A DNA stretch of 64,000 nt from Agapanthus africanus (GCA_030015575.1 JASDDO010000016.1:457326141-457390140), one strand, 5' to 3'. Shown: positions 20,963 through 33,290, numbered from the stretch's first letter. Translations and numbers: made by a program. Notes: generated from the sequence alone by a model not told the origin.

Positions 20963-21448
20963 ATGGCCCATCCTGGAGCAGCGCCGCATCTAGATGAGGA
21001 TACACAGTCATGCGTTTCCTTAGATCACACACTGACGAGTTCTGATGATGAGGTCAATGGTCCCCAGGCCGATTTCGAAAACAACGATTCAGAGGACGAA
21101 GGAGTAGCAGCCCCAGAGTTTAACGTGATAGCTGATTCCGACAAAGAAGAAGGAGATCCTGAAGAGAATCCTATAGAGGAAGATCCGATAGAGGAAGATC
21201 CCGAGGGAGATCCAATAGAAGAAAATCCAGTGGAAGAAGACCCCATGGAAGAAAACCCAGAAGGGGAGGGACACTTGGAATCGGACCTCGATGAAGAAGC
21301 TCCACCCAAGGAGGAAGGACCAGAAAATCAAGATCCTGTGGTGGAAGGACTTCCAATAGAGATACCTGCGAGGCAATATGGTAATGGACGCCCCTACCTG
21401 AGTGCGCGAGCCTACCGCAACCTACTGAATCTCCACGACCGAGACTGA
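20963..21448 (+). CDS. Acidic ORF of unknown function in the non-autonomous element
   Basis: 161 codons starting MAHPGAAPHLDEDTQS. The middle is extremely acidic with a short repeat of the type (N/D)PIEEDP/NPVEEDP (about residues 60-100), and the end is more ordinary (RPYLSARAYRNLLNLHDRD). It lies after gag where pol would normally be. It is not a recognised retroelement domain. It could be a residue of a gag C-terminus or a captured fragment, or simply an open frame in decayed sequence. Only one copy is in the window, because the second internal region is cut before this point. Confidence 0.45.
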   Translation: MAHPGAAPHLDEDTQSCVSLDHTLTSSDDEVNGPQADFENNDSEDEGVAAPEFNVIADSDKEEGDPEENPIEEDPIEEDPEGDPIEENPVEEDPMEENPEGEGHLESDLDEEAPPKEEGPENQDPVVEGLPIEIPARQYGNGRPYLSARAYRNLLNLHDRD

Positions 21449-22639
21449 CGGAATATCTTTTGATGCTGTCCTTCTGGCCAAATAAACTGTGTATAGTTTA
21501 AGGCCACTTTCCGCCTTTGGGGATGCCGTGTTTCAAATTTTCTTGAATAAATTAAATCTGCTGAGTTTGTAAACCTTTTGATTATTGGTTCGCTTGATGC
21601 TTGTTGATTGCCCATGTCCCATTTACTTTTCTGCTGAGATTCCTGACTGTCCACCCCTGCTCATTGTATAGTTTTCACTCTCGTTTCGATTAGAAAGTGC
21701 CGCACCCTGATCCTTGGAATGAGCTACCCTTCATCTCTCGTCTGTGCCCCGTTTGAGATCCTTCTGGGAGGAGAACAGTTCCTGTGAAACTCCCAAATTC
21801 ACTGGCTCTTCAAATTTTGATTCGTGTGTTGTACCGACTGTTGCTTCCCTCTACACTTTTCCTTTTGTATCCCTTTGTGCTCATCCGTACTTCCTGTGCT
21901 GACCCGATCCCAATTCCCTTGATCCTCAGCCTAAGGCCGCCATACTCCGACCTTCTGAATGAGCTACCTTCCCTTGTAATCGTTACCCTAGCTAGCCCCA
22001 TACATATTTGTGTTCTTCCTATTACCCTAACTATATATAGGGACAGTGTTATTCAAAATTTAGTTTTCATTATTTTAGTTCGTGTATTTGATTACCCCGT
22101 TTTTGTATTTTAAGTACAACTATTATTATTTTCATTGTCAGTAGCGTAACCTTACACCGCGCATACTTTTGGTCCATATTTCTTAATTTCACTACACAAG
22201 TTTTCTAAATTATTTTTAGCCTATTCTATCGATACCTTTCCTAAAATGTTTTAGCCTACCGACTAGTTTTCACTGCTTATTTTGTCGTCAATTTACTTTG
22301 AGGATTTGTGCCTATGATTACTATTATAAGTGGTTGAGCCTTATATTTACTATTTCTGTTTGCTACTATGATATATTTAGATGCGCACACATTTGGTTTC
22401 GACGTTTACCGAGCAAAATTTGATTAATATTATTCGGTAATTGTTATCTATATTCTTGTATATTTGTACTTGCCCTTATAGTTTTCAGGCATTATACCTT
22501 GTAAGCCTATTTTTGTATATGGTTTTTATATATATGTATGTACCTTCAAAACTTTATCTACCCGTTTTAAATAAATCAGCACATATTAGTTTTCGATATG
22601 ATAATCCTTCGTTTATTATTTATAGCTAGTTGTTTCTTT
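21449..22639 (+). other. Non-coding 3' internal region of the non-autonomous element
   Basis: AT-rich, with short spurious ORFs only (for example 21,784-22,113). No recognisable pol remnants. It leads to the polypurine tract. Confidence 0.6.
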
Positions 22640-22677
22640 TAAATTTCGAGGACGAAATTTTTATAAGGGTGGTATGA
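22640..22677 (+). other. Polypurine tract region before LTR 2
   Basis: AAATTTCGAGGACGAAATTT and then a purine-rich AAGGGTGG lead directly into TGTAACACCC. The same block (TTTCGAGAACGAAATTTTTG) precedes the chromovirus LTR on the minus strand at 53,048-53,085. This is the plus-strand primer region. Confidence 0.75.
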
Positions 22678-25600
22678 TGTAACACCCGGCCCTTTTTATA
22701 CCAAAGTCCGTATTTTGTTAATTTAGAATCCTCTTTATTCTTAATTGTGAATTATTTATTTTATTTATAAATTTATTATTATATTTTATCTTTCAAACCC
22801 CATTTCTTTTTCTAACAAATTCCTTAGGACCAGCCCTCATTTCTTTTCTACCATTTTCTTCATTCCCCAGCTCTCAGCCCATTCTTTCTCTATTTTGTTA
22901 AATTAACTAATTAAACTCCCTTGGCCCACAGCTTAAGCCCCGAGCCCTCTCCATTATCATTTCTTATATTCATTAAGAATTAAACCCAGCCCAACTCCCC
23001 TACTTCTTTTATTGAAAGTTAAACCCTAAAACCTAACACCATTTTCTATTTACTGTTAAATCCCCTAGCCCACTGTTCTTTAATTTAAATTCCATTTCTC
23101 TTATTTTGGCCCGAGCCCAGCCCCTATTCTCTATGATTTTTCCCCTCAAATTTTCCCTGGCCCGTTCCTTTTCCTCTATTTCTTTTATTAATTATTTCTA
23201 GCCCAGCTCTCGCCCCGGCCTGTTCTAATTTCCTCGGCCCGAACCCACAAAATATTACCATTAATAAAATTTGTAATTTCTCCTTGAGCCCGGCCCATTC
23301 CTTCCTTTGTTTTTCTTTTTATTTGATTTTTTTGTTATTCTTTTAAAAATACTTGGCCCGGCCCACTCTCCTCCAGCAACCCATTCCCACGCACACAACC
23401 CGACCCGGCCCGCTACTTCTTCTCCTTCTTCCCGTTGCGATTCTCCCGCGCGCGTTTTCCTTCGCGAGCGCGCTTCTCGCGCCGTCTCCTCCGCCTGCGC
23501 CCACGTCGCCTGGGCGTTACCCCCACGAAGTGCGACCCCTCATCCTCCTCACCTTCATCCTTCCTCCCTCACACTTCAACTCCTCCTTTCCTCTACACCT
23601 CGACCACCATCACCCCAACACAGAACTCAATCCCTGCAACCCTCAACCGCACGCCAAGCACCCCTGCACCCAATCCATTTCACCTGAGCCGGTCACTTGC
23701 TATCCGCCGACGATCCCACTGCCTCGTCGGCCGCCCCATCATCATCGTCATCTTTCCACCATCTCTCCAACTCTCCCTTGCTTTCTCTCTCTCCTTGAAT
23801 CTCTCTCTCTTTCCCTCGTTCTCTCTGTGTCCACTCTCAGCACCCTCTCCCCCTCTGTCTACACACTCTCCCTGACTCTCTGCCTACTCCCCTCTCTCTC
23901 ACTGCCTTTCCCTCTCTCTCTCCCTTTCAGTCCTCTCTCTCTCTTTCTCTCTCATTCGCTCCCTCTCTCTCTCACTCTAATTCTTTATCTCTCTCAATAT
24001 CCCTCACCCCGGCCTCGTCAGCGTCAACGATTCCAGCACACCCTGGAGACCCACAAAGCATCTCCCCGCTTCCAACATCCGCGAGTCACCCCGGACAAAT
24101 CCGACGACGAAACTGAGACTCGAGCCAAAGTCGTGCGAGCCAATTCACGCCGTTCGTCGCGCGTTCTTGACGTTGCTGTCACCGTACATCCCCGAGGCTT
24201 GTCCAGGCAAGTTTTTACTTGCTTTCATGCTATTTATCATTAAATTACAAATCAAAATCGTAGATATTCCATGTTTTGCTTGATGCTAAATATTGCCATA
24301 AAACCGTTCGATGCTTGTTCTCATAGAAAATCATTATCCAATTTGACGGAACTAGATATAATGCTATGGCCCTTGATATGTTGAATACCTTGTGCAAGTT
24401 TCATTAGAAAATACGACTGTTAAAGATTAAAACGACTACCCCCAAGTCTAGCCGTAAAACTGTAATTCTGTTGCATCTGAAAATTGTTAAATTCGCCATA
24501 AATCATATACATACTAGAATGGTGCGTTCGAGGGCTCAAATCGAATCCAACTAGACGAACTTTAACCCTATGCTAGTTTACGGATATTTCTATATTTAAA
24601 CTGTGATGATATTCGGATCGGAGTGCGACTCTGGACTGCAGTCCAGAGTGACTCCAGTCTTTGCTTGCTGTTTCATATTGGATACCATAGAATTTCCTTA
24701 ACTCGTAAGTTGCGGAACTCCGCTGTTTATTATAGATAAATCTGTTAGCTAGACAACACAGTTGATTTCACACTGTTTCGTTACCATTTGTTATTTATTC
24801 TATAATTTAGAAGATCGGGACACATAACAGTCCCAGCAGAATCAGAATTGACATGTTGATATTAAACAGATTATAACTCCTAACGTACAGACGCGATTGA
24901 AGATCCGTTTGTTGCGTTGAAAACTTTACTGAAAACCCTAGAATTCATCCAACTGTAGCGTCGCTAAATTATGATCCCAACTGGGGTTAAAATGCGTTGC
25001 GAAACGGACATCTGATTCTGAAACCGGATTTTTAGCCGCGTGCGCTTAAAATGAAATAGTTATAACTAATGATCCTGGAACCCGATTGGCTTGAAACTAA
25101 ATTCTATGGATAGCTAACTGAACATACTAATTACTACCTACTTATCATTTCGCCAAATTATATGCGTACGTTTCATGATAAATCGTGCAAGTGAAGGAAT
25201 GCTGTTTCATAACATCCTCATCATGTTTATATACTTGTTCATGCATCATATCTTACCCATATCATTGTACCGATAACCTAGTGACATCGTGCATTTACCC
25301 AGTGTTAGATTTTAGTGTTGATTGTGGCAAGTACGTCAGTGTTCGTGTATTCGTGATTAAGTGAAAGTGATACGTACTTGTACACAATCAGTGACCCTAT
25401 TATTCTGTTGCATTGTCGACGTCTGTGGGATGCGTGTACGTGTGACTATAAGTGGTATGGGACACTTATGGAAGCGCTCGCACGGGTGTCACAGATAAGG
25501 CATCCGACACTGCCATTTATCTTAGGTATTAGTCGGGACGTGCTTGATGGAGGTCCTGCCTCCAGTTCTCGCGCAGACTTGTCACGGATCGATTAGTATT

Positions 25601-26373
25601 TAGGGTTATGGTTAGCGTTTGATGTAAACCACGGGGTGTGGGGTAGTTTAAGTGTGAGCTCAACAGAATCTCGGGAGTCCCATGCCGGCTTATATATTTA
25701 GGGAGTTATATGGAGATTTACAGGGTACGTGATATATACACCGTGATATTCTTGTTACATGTTGGGCCCGTGGTCCCTTGCCCTTGGGTTCTACCCTTGG
25801 GTGGAGGACACTCACGAGTGGTTGACTCTCACACTTGGACTGACGATAGGCTTAGTGACCTGTACAGTGAGACTTAGAGACTGATAGGGGCACTGGCATT
25901 TATATTCTTTATATGCTGTGTTGGCATACGTGACATATCGTTATACTGCTTTACTGTTCCGCTGCGTTGATTACTGCACATGCATATTCATGATGTCATT
26001 TATTTACTGCTTCATATACCTATTATCACTGCTAGAACTGTCACTTGATTTTATACATATTATATTGCTATTGTGTCGCTCTGACGACCTGAGTATGCAT
26101 GCTCAGTGTGAGGAGAAGAGTTAGCCCGGACCAGTGCATCACAGACTTCTTGACTTGCCTTCCCGAGTTACATTCATTTGTTCCACTTCAGGTCAGTCTT
26201 TATATTGTTTCCTTCAGTTACTGCATTTTCCCATTACCTGCGCATCATTTACTGTTTACCATGAAAAGCTAGAAGCCGAAGTGTGACTACGGCAGGACTT
26301 TTCCTTGACCGTAGGAGCATGGCTGGCCTTGTCTACCCCTCGTATTCCGTATTTTGGGAAGCGGGGCGTGACA
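22678..26373 (+). repeat. LTR 2 of the non-autonomous element
   Basis: Nearly identical to LTR 1; the coordinate offset is 6,519 at the start and 6,540 after a 21-bp insertion in the CT tract (around 23,925-23,945). It carries the same 22-bp palindrome at 24,628-24,649. It acts both as 3' LTR of the first internal part and as 5' LTR of the truncated second one. Confidence 0.88.
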
Positions 26374-26382
26374 TGGTTTAGT

Positions 26383-26400
26383 TGGTATCAAAGCCAGGTT
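26383..26400 (+). other. Primer binding site (initiator tRNA-Met type), copy 2
   Basis: TGGTATCAAAGCCAGGTT follows LTR 2, showing that a second internal region starts here rather than flanking DNA. Confidence 0.8.
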
Positions 26401-26728
26401 TTGCATCGATTGGGATTGCAGTTTTCCGTGTACAGTTTGGCAATCTAAGACATCCTTCGGTCTAGGTTGTAAACTGTCATTCTTGATTCATATTCATATC
26501 GTGCGTTCAGCTATCCATTCATTATGATTTCGGGTGACTTGACAAGGGTACGTGGTGGCAATTGCAATACCGTACTCTATTCAAGTAACTTAAAGTGATA
26601 CAGTTGATTCTCCACTTGTAATGATATTCATCATCTCTGATATTCTTGAATCCTTGTTCTATCCATATCATATTTTGATTCATTTAGCGTGTGACTCATA
26701 TCATTCTCGAAATTGTTGTTTCAGGATC

Positions 26729-27127
26729 ATGTCTTCCAACGACTCTTCATCTTTATCCGCTCCCCAGAATCAGACTGTTGAGATTCTGAGTGTACTGCAA
26801 GGTTTAAGGGAAGCCCAGGAGCGGACAAACGACTTATTAGCTGAAGGATTGAGAAGACAGGTGAATCAGGCACCAGCGGGAGTCTCATATCATAAAGAGA
26901 TCTCTATTAGACGAGGAAAGGAGAAGAAGATGAAGCGTCAACAGAAGCATCAAAAGAACCTGTGCTGTGGATATTGTAAGAGGCCAGGACACCTTCAGAG
27001 GGATTGTCGCCGTGCCCAAGGGAAATGTCTGATATGCGGTTCCAACAAGCATCTTATCAACGGTTGCCTTGAAAGGAAGGAGCTAAAAGGAGGAGACTCG
27101 TCCACACTCCCCACTTCTACCAAGTGA
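26729..27127 (+). CDS. Shortened Gag with two zinc knuckles, copy 2
   Basis: 132 codons, nearly the same as 20,189-20,587 (one Pro to Ser change in KEISIRRG). Both zinc knuckles are intact. The element sequence stops at 27,368 and Tat gag sequence resumes, so the acidic ORF and 3' LTR are missing from this copy. Confidence 0.7.
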   Translation: MSSNDSSSLSAPQNQTVEILSVLQGLREAQERTNDLLAEGLRRQVNQAPAGVSYHKEISIRRGKEKKMKRQQKHQKNLCCGYCKRPGHLQRDCRRAQGKCLICGSNKHLINGCLERKELKGGDSSTLPTSTK

Positions 27128-27394
27128 GGATCATCGCGTAGTTTGAACTTCGACCATAAGGCGGATCTAACGCAGGATTCAACTCGCGTAACGATGATGC
27201 AGCGTTCTGGCAATCGAAGAAGAATTCTATGATTTCCAATTTCAATAATAATGTTGTCATCTTTTATGAATATTTTCTTCCATTTGAACCTTTGTATCCG
27301 TCGAACTTTAGTTGAATGAAATAAAATTTGAATCATAATATGTGTACCATTCTCATGCTTTCTCTATGCAGCTTTCTCCCACTCCGTCCTTGCT

Positions 27395-29557
27395 GGAAGA
27401 GTGGCCTATGGGCCCCAAGCGGCCTCCATCTTCGCCATGCCAGTGGAACAGGTGACTCAGGCCACCACTGGACTGTTCTTTTGGACCATGATCCCACCGA
27501 CAAGCTTCAGCGTCCCAATGCCGTCATAGAAAGCTCCGAAGAAGTCGGTCTTTGATCGGCTCACCACTACCACGGCCCCTCTCAACGGGTCGTCTAATTC
27601 TAGCGCCTCGGTCTTTAACAGACTAGGCCAAAGCTCAAATGGGACCATGAAGAAGCCTGCAATACCCGAAGGGGTTATCCCAAAGTGGATAGCCATTCCG
27701 GCTCAAGTAGAGGAAAGCGTCAAAGCGGCCTCTCCTGCTAAAGGATCAGTCTTTGCAAGACTGACCGTTTCGACTCCCAGTTTGGGCGAAGTCACCAAGG
27801 CTGCTTTCCCTGCTCAAAAGTCAGTTTTCGATAGGTTGGACGTTTCTTCTCAGCGGATGTTAGTCTTCGATAAGCTGGCATCGGCAGCAACCCTTCACCA
27901 GAACAAGGGGGATGATGAAGCTATCCAGACAACGGAGGTGATCCCATCTGCAAGACGCGCTCGACGTCGCCACTGGCGCCGAGTGAGGAAAGCTGGGGGC
28001 AGTTCTCCTTCTGGAGTGACTTCACCAGCTCCAATGGTGGAAATTGATGTTGCTGTGCCAACTGGGAACAGGTTTGAACCACTTAGGAGGGTGCGCAAAA
28101 ACTCTCCAGCTGCTGTATTAAAAAAAAGGTCTCCTCCACCTGTTGAAAATGTTACGAAAGCGGAGCCAGAGCAGCCTCCTCAGCAGCTATCATCCAAAAT
28201 CCATAGGGTATGGCGAAGGGTCCAAGTCTCCGTGATTGATCAAGACTACCCCCGCCGATCAAAGAAATGGAAGGTTCGGCAAAAGAAGGACCATCCCATC
28301 GTACCACAGAAGGTATCGTCTATGTGGGTGCCCGCTGCAACGGCCTCCTCAAATTCAACCGCTCATGAAAGGAGAAGGATGGAGAAGATCCCTGTGTCTG
28401 TGACGAATTGCAAGGGCACTGAATCCAAATGTCCCATGTCTGGGGGCATGATAGTGCACACTATCTATATGGTTTCCGAGAAAGAGGATAGCCGTATCTC
28501 CACGGGTCATCAACCACTTACACGGTCTGTGACAAAGGCTCAGGAGTAACAACAGCAAAAGCTCCAGAAGATGCTAATGAAGATGTCCGCGCTCACTGGA
28601 CCGAAAGAAAGCCCGGAGACATCATCGGAACAGCGCCAGGAACAGGAAACCGATGCCGAGTTCCTCCGAAGAATACTCGAGAAGAAAGACAAAGAGATCG
28701 CGGAACAAGCGGCCAATATAAAACAAATGGCGCTATTGTTCCAAGATATGGTGGGCATGATGATCCAGCCGGACCCTCTAGCCGAAGATCTTACCATAAT
28801 AATTGAAGACGATAGAGGGGAGACATCAAACCCTCTTCCGGCCTTTTCAGCTGCAAAGGAGGAAACAATCTCGAAAGCTGCGCTCGATGATTATATAGCT
28901 CAACAGAGAGCTCATCAAGCGAACGAAGCCGCTGGCCAAGTCGTCAGAACTGGGTGACCATATCCAAGCTGGTACAATCAGATTAAGTACCCGCCAGGAT
29001 ACACGATTCCTAAGTTTCACGTATACAAGGGGACAGGCAATCCCCATCAATATGTTGCTCAGTTCAGGGCTCTGTGCCGCAACACTGGAGGTGACGATAA
29101 GCTGCTGCTTCGCCAATTTGTCGGCAGCTTGGCGGAGACGGCGTTCGAATGGTATTCAGAACTTCCCAATGACTCCGTCAAAACTTTTACGGAGATGGAA
29201 TTGCTATTCACCCAGCGTTTTGCAAGCGCTAGCGAACGCACCACAATCACGACATTGATCAATGCCAGGGTGAAGCCGGGAGAAACATGGGTTCGGTATG
29301 CAGTCCGGTGGCGGAACCTATGGTCAAAATACGAACAATGCATCGAAGAAGCTCCTGCAGTAAGCATGTTCGTGGGTACCCTCAATCCGCAGGCAACCAT
29401 ATCCCAGTTCATGATGTTTTTCATGCCGACTACCTTCCAGGCCTTGATTAACAAGCTGGCCCAAATGGACCAAATGGGCCATAGACCTTCTTCCTCGAAA
29501 ATGGAGCCTCGAAACGGAAAGGGGAAAGAGAAAGCGACCTTCGTCGCCAATGCTTAG
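27395..29557 (+). pseudogene. T2 gag: SVFDRL-repeat region and capsid domain, with premature stops
   Basis: One frame runs through this stretch, broken by stops at 27,527 (TAG; T3 has CAG), 28,547 (TAA), 28,955 (TGA) and 29,555 (TAG). The N-terminal third repeats SVFDRL-like motifs (SVFDRL, SVFNRL, SVFARL, SVFDRL, LVFDKL). Then come a basic Arg-rich part (RRARRRHWRRVRK), a coiled segment (EFLRRILEKKDKEIAEQAA) and the capsid domain at about 28,960-29,540 (FVGSLAETAFEWYSELP, FTQRFA). Gag forms the virus-like particle. The stops fit C-to-T or G-to-A change of Gln/Trp codons, a mark of methylated, silenced DNA. Confidence 0.82.
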
Positions 29558-30563
29558 CAGCAGCCCAATGGTCCAAAACCAACTGATCGCCAAAACAATA
29601 GACAACGATTCTTCAACGAGAAGCTAAAACGTCCTTATTCGTTTCCCTGGGATAAAACGAGGAGACTGTTCGAGCTGGCGGTGCGCAACAGGCTCATCAA
29701 TCTGCCAGATCCAAGATGTCCACTGCAGCCAGGCGATGCCAACAATACTAAATACTGCCCCTACCACCGAGCAGTAGGCCATCCAATCAAAGATTGCTTC
29801 ATCTTCAAAGGCTGGATTGAGGACCAATACCAATAAGGTAAATACACACTGTCTGAGAATTGGAAGGTAAGCCCGCCCTAGCCATACACTCCTAAAAAGA
29901 TAGACACGCCAGGGGCATCATGCTCTTTCATAGAAGAAGCTCCATGGGAAGTCGCTCTTTCAGCCAAAACAAAACGAATGCTGAAGGATCTTCAAACATG
30001 CTCGGCGATTAGGTGGAGAAGCCCGCTGGAACCTGAGATCATTGAGGGAATGCTGAAACCGCGCCCGAAACCAAGAATTGGTAGCAATGGTCAAAATGCT
30101 CAGGCCCAGCCGTCAAAGTCTTCGAAAAAGAAGAGGAAGACCAAAAAGCCCGTGAAGCCTGATGACAAGCGCACGGGCCTGCAAAAATATATTGATGCGC
30201 TGGAGGAATACGACCAAAAGGCGTGAACCCCGGTCATACTCCAAGAATTTCTCAACAATATCCTTGAGAGCGGAAATAACGACAATGACGACGGAGATGA
30301 CTCGTCAGAAGAATCTGAGGATGATATGGCAAGTTGCCACATGATCTCTCACTCGTCACTAAATGTAGAAGAAGCTCACTCGGCGTTACAACATAGAGGA
30401 GCTGGGGGCAGGATCGGAGCCAAAACCTTTGGAACCGTCTGACGAGATGATTGACATGTTGCTGAACGAAGCCTGTCAAAAGAGCAAGGATGATCAAGAA
30501 CGTGAAATGGCCATATTCGAAAGGGCCAGGAATCGGCGTCAATTTGAAGAAGTCGCGGTAGGG
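29485..30563 (+). repeat. 1.08-kb direct duplication in T2 gag, unit 1
   Basis: 29,485-30,563 is repeated at 30,564-31,647; both start ACCTTCTTCCTCG. Unit 1 encodes PYSFPWDKTRRLFELAV and a CX2HX4HX4C finger (CPYHRAVGHPIKDC). It has a TAA at about 29,834, a TGA at about 30,224 and a 5-bp deletion near 30,388. Unit 2 has CAA, CGA and the full sequence at those sites. Confidence 0.9.
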
Positions 30564-32016
30564 ACCTTCTTCCTCGAAAATGGAGCCTCGAAATGGAAAG
30601 GGGAAAGGGAAAGCGACCTTCGTCACCAATGCTCAGCAGCAGCCTAATGGTCCAAAACCAGCTGATCGCCAAAACGATAGATAACGATTCTTCAACGAGA
30701 AGCTAAAACGCCTTTATTCGTTTCCCTGGGATAAAACGAGGAGACTGTTCGAGCTAGCGGTGCGCAACAGGCTCATCAATCTGCCAGATCCAAGACATCC
30801 ACTGCAGTCGAGCGATGCCAACAATACTAAATACTACCCCTACCACCGAGCAGTAGGCCATCCAATCGAAAATTGCTTCATCTTCAAAGACTGGATTAAG
30901 GACCAATACCAACAAGGCAAATTCACGCTGTCTGAGAATTGGAAGGTAAGCCCGCCCCAGCCACATGCTCCTAAAAAGATAGACACGCCAGGGGCATCAT
31001 GCTCTTTCATAGAAGAAGCTCCATGGGAGGTCGCTCTTTCAGCCAAAACAAAACGAATGCTGAAGGATCTCCAAACATGCCCGGCGATTAGGTGGAGAAG
31101 CCCGCTGAAACCTGAGATCATTGAGGGAATGCTGAAACCGCGTCCGAAGCCAAGAATTGGCAGCAATGGTCAAAACGCTCAGGTCCGGCCGTCAAAGTCT
31201 TCGAAGAAGAAGAGAAAGACCAAAAAGCCCGTGAAGCCTGATGACAAGCGTACGGGCCTGCAAAAACATATTGATGCGCTGGAGGAATACGAACAAAAGG
31301 CGCGAACCCCGGTCACACTCCAAGAATTTCTCAACAATATCCTTGAGAGCGGAAATAACGATAATGACGACGGAGATGACTCGTTAGAAGAATCTGAGGA
31401 TGATATGGCAAGTTGCCACATGATCTCCCACTCGTCACTAAATGTAGAAGAAGCTCACTCGGCGTTAGAAGACAACATAGAGGAGCTGGGGGCAAGATCA
31501 GAGCCAAAACCCTTGGAACCGTCTGACGAGATGATTGACATGTTGCTGAACGAAGCCTGTCAAAAGAGCAAGGATGATCAAGAACGCGAAATGGCCATAT
31601 TCGAAAGGGCCAGGAATCGGCGTCAATTTGAAGAAGTCGCGGTAGGGATGGGTCACAAAACACTCCCACCAGATCAAAGCACATCCGCCAAAGACAAAAG
31701 CAAACTTAAAACGAGGAAACGGTTCGCTAAAGCCTTGTCCATGGGAATGAAGCTGCCACCTTTCAAAGGGAATACTCCCGGCAGTATGCACCCTGACGAA
31801 GAGGATGTACATCCCACCTATTGCTTATACCATCAGAGGATTGCACATCCTACAGAAGAATGCATGGCCTTTAAAAAATGGTGGCAAGCATATGTCGTTC
31901 ACAGGAAACACTTTAAGAGGATGAAGCGTGAAGCTCGTCGACAGCGAAAAAGTGCGACAGACGAACGTGGAAGAACTACCGGCAACTGTCACATGGTTGA
32001 ATCCGTGGGATCATAA
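30564..32016 (+). pseudogene. T2 gag C-terminal part: duplication unit 2 and following finger region
   Basis: Open from 30,685 to 32,016 (first Met 30,760, 418 codons) after a TAA at 30,682 where unit 1 has CAA. It encodes the second copy of the module (DKTRRLFELAVRNRLINLP, then a finger whose first Cys is Tyr: YYPYHRAVGHPIENC), an acidic stretch (LESGNNDNDDGDDSLEESE), EREMAIFERARNRR, and a third finger variant CLYHQRIAHPTEEC near 31,816. These fingers probably serve RNA binding in place of the ordinary CX2CX4HX4C knuckle. It precedes protease. Confidence 0.78.
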
Positions 32017-32136
32017 GTTCTTACCTTCGGAAGCGACTCTGACGAATAAATATCCCTCGGCCCTCTCTTCGAGGAATTCACCTCCGAGACTGAAGAAAAG
32101 AAGACCTACGAGAATATTCAGCAGCGCAGCCGTACG

Positions 32137-33290
32137 TTGCCTGAAAAGAATCTCGGATCCATAAACAAAGGGACGAACAAAAAAGATAAAGGGAAGGAAA
32201 AAGTCCCTGAGGATATCGCCCTCGATGATCGACTCGTCGAAGAGCTTGCAGCCAAGGACCCGCTTAAGAAAAGCAAGGTGGATTACAATGTCCTAGCGCA
32301 TTTGAGAAGATCCCCTCATAATTGAGTATCTTGGATGCCCTCCTCCTATCCAAAGAGGCGCGAGATTCCCTGATCAAGGCTTTACAAGAGCCCGACCAGT
32401 TTCAAGCCTTCCTGGCGGAAGAAAAGATGAAGGACGAGCTGGAAGAAGTCCACACGACCGATATCACCTTCAGCGATGAAGATCTCTTCCTCGGAACGTG
32501 CGAGCACAACCGTCCCTTGTATGTCACCGGGTATTGCCATGACATCAAGATAGGGAAGATCTTAATTGACAACGGGTCCTCTGTCAACCTTCTCATCGTG
32601 AGGGTGCTAAAGGAAATTTGCATGAGCGTGCAGCACCTAGCTCGAGATAAAATCACCATCTCTGGTTTTGACTCCCAGTCATCACGGACGCTCGTGTCTG
32701 TAATTCTCACATTACGCTTCGGGCTGCTCGTCACTGACATCAAATTTCATGTCATTGACGCCAGGACTTGCTACAACGCTTTGCTCGGCAGGCCTTGGTT
32801 ACACGAGTACAACATCATCCCTTCTACACAACATCAGTATATGAAGTATTTCAAAGATGGTCTCGAGTACACCGTAACGGGGGAGCTAAACCCATTCTCC
32901 ATGAATGAAGTCTGTAAATACGAGGATGCAAAGTATTTCCTGCCAGACTTTGAAGACATGGAAAGATGCCATAAACCGGAGAATAAGCAAAAAGCGATCA
33001 CCACTATTCCGGTCTTCGGGAGCGATACCGAGGATGAAGAAGAGATAGTCTATTCGGGGCCGCCCCAATGCAACAAGCCAGGGCCATCTACCCCTATTCT
33101 GGTTTTTGGCAGTGACTCTGAAGACGAAGTCAACGCAGTGTTCTCGGTCCGTCCATCAGTCCAGGCCCTCACTGGAGATGATCAGAGTTTGCAGATCACC
33201 ATGGTTCCACGGCAGAACTACAGAGAGCTTGATGCGCTTGAGACATATAGTGTGCAAGAGCTATGGACATTCCACGTCCTTCCCAGATGA
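32137..33290 (+). pseudogene. T2 protease region
   Basis: Two adjoining open frames (32,137-32,325 and 32,322-33,290). The first ends VDYNVLAHLRR, typical just before Tat protease. The second has the aspartic protease active site as ILIDNGSSVNLL, the DNGS form usual in Tat, and the flap-side CYNALLGRPWLHEY. Protease cuts the Gag-Pol polyprotein. After it come two acidic repeats, VFGSDTEDEEE and VFGSDSEDEV. The frame change at 32,322 is probably a one-base indel. The protease frame itself is open, but its surroundings are not. Confidence 0.83.

Larger units (their letters stand above)
16159..27368 (+). mobile_element. Non-autonomous chromovirus-like element in LTR-internal-LTR-partial internal arrangement
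   Basis: LTR 1 is 16,159-19,833, the internal part 19,834-22,677, LTR 2 22,678-26,373, and a second but truncated internal part 26,374-27,368. The LTRs (about 3.7 kb) are longer than the only complete internal region (about 2.8 kb), which has a shortened gag and no protease, RT, RNase H or integrase. Its LTR start (TGTAACACCC), tRNA-Met primer site and gag zinc knuckles resemble the chromovirus at 52,906-57,777, so it probably depends on proteins from such a relative. The two LTRs differ at only some 20 sites by eye plus one 21-bp indel in a CT-rich tract, so the insertion is recent. It sits inside T2 gag. Confidence 0.88.
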
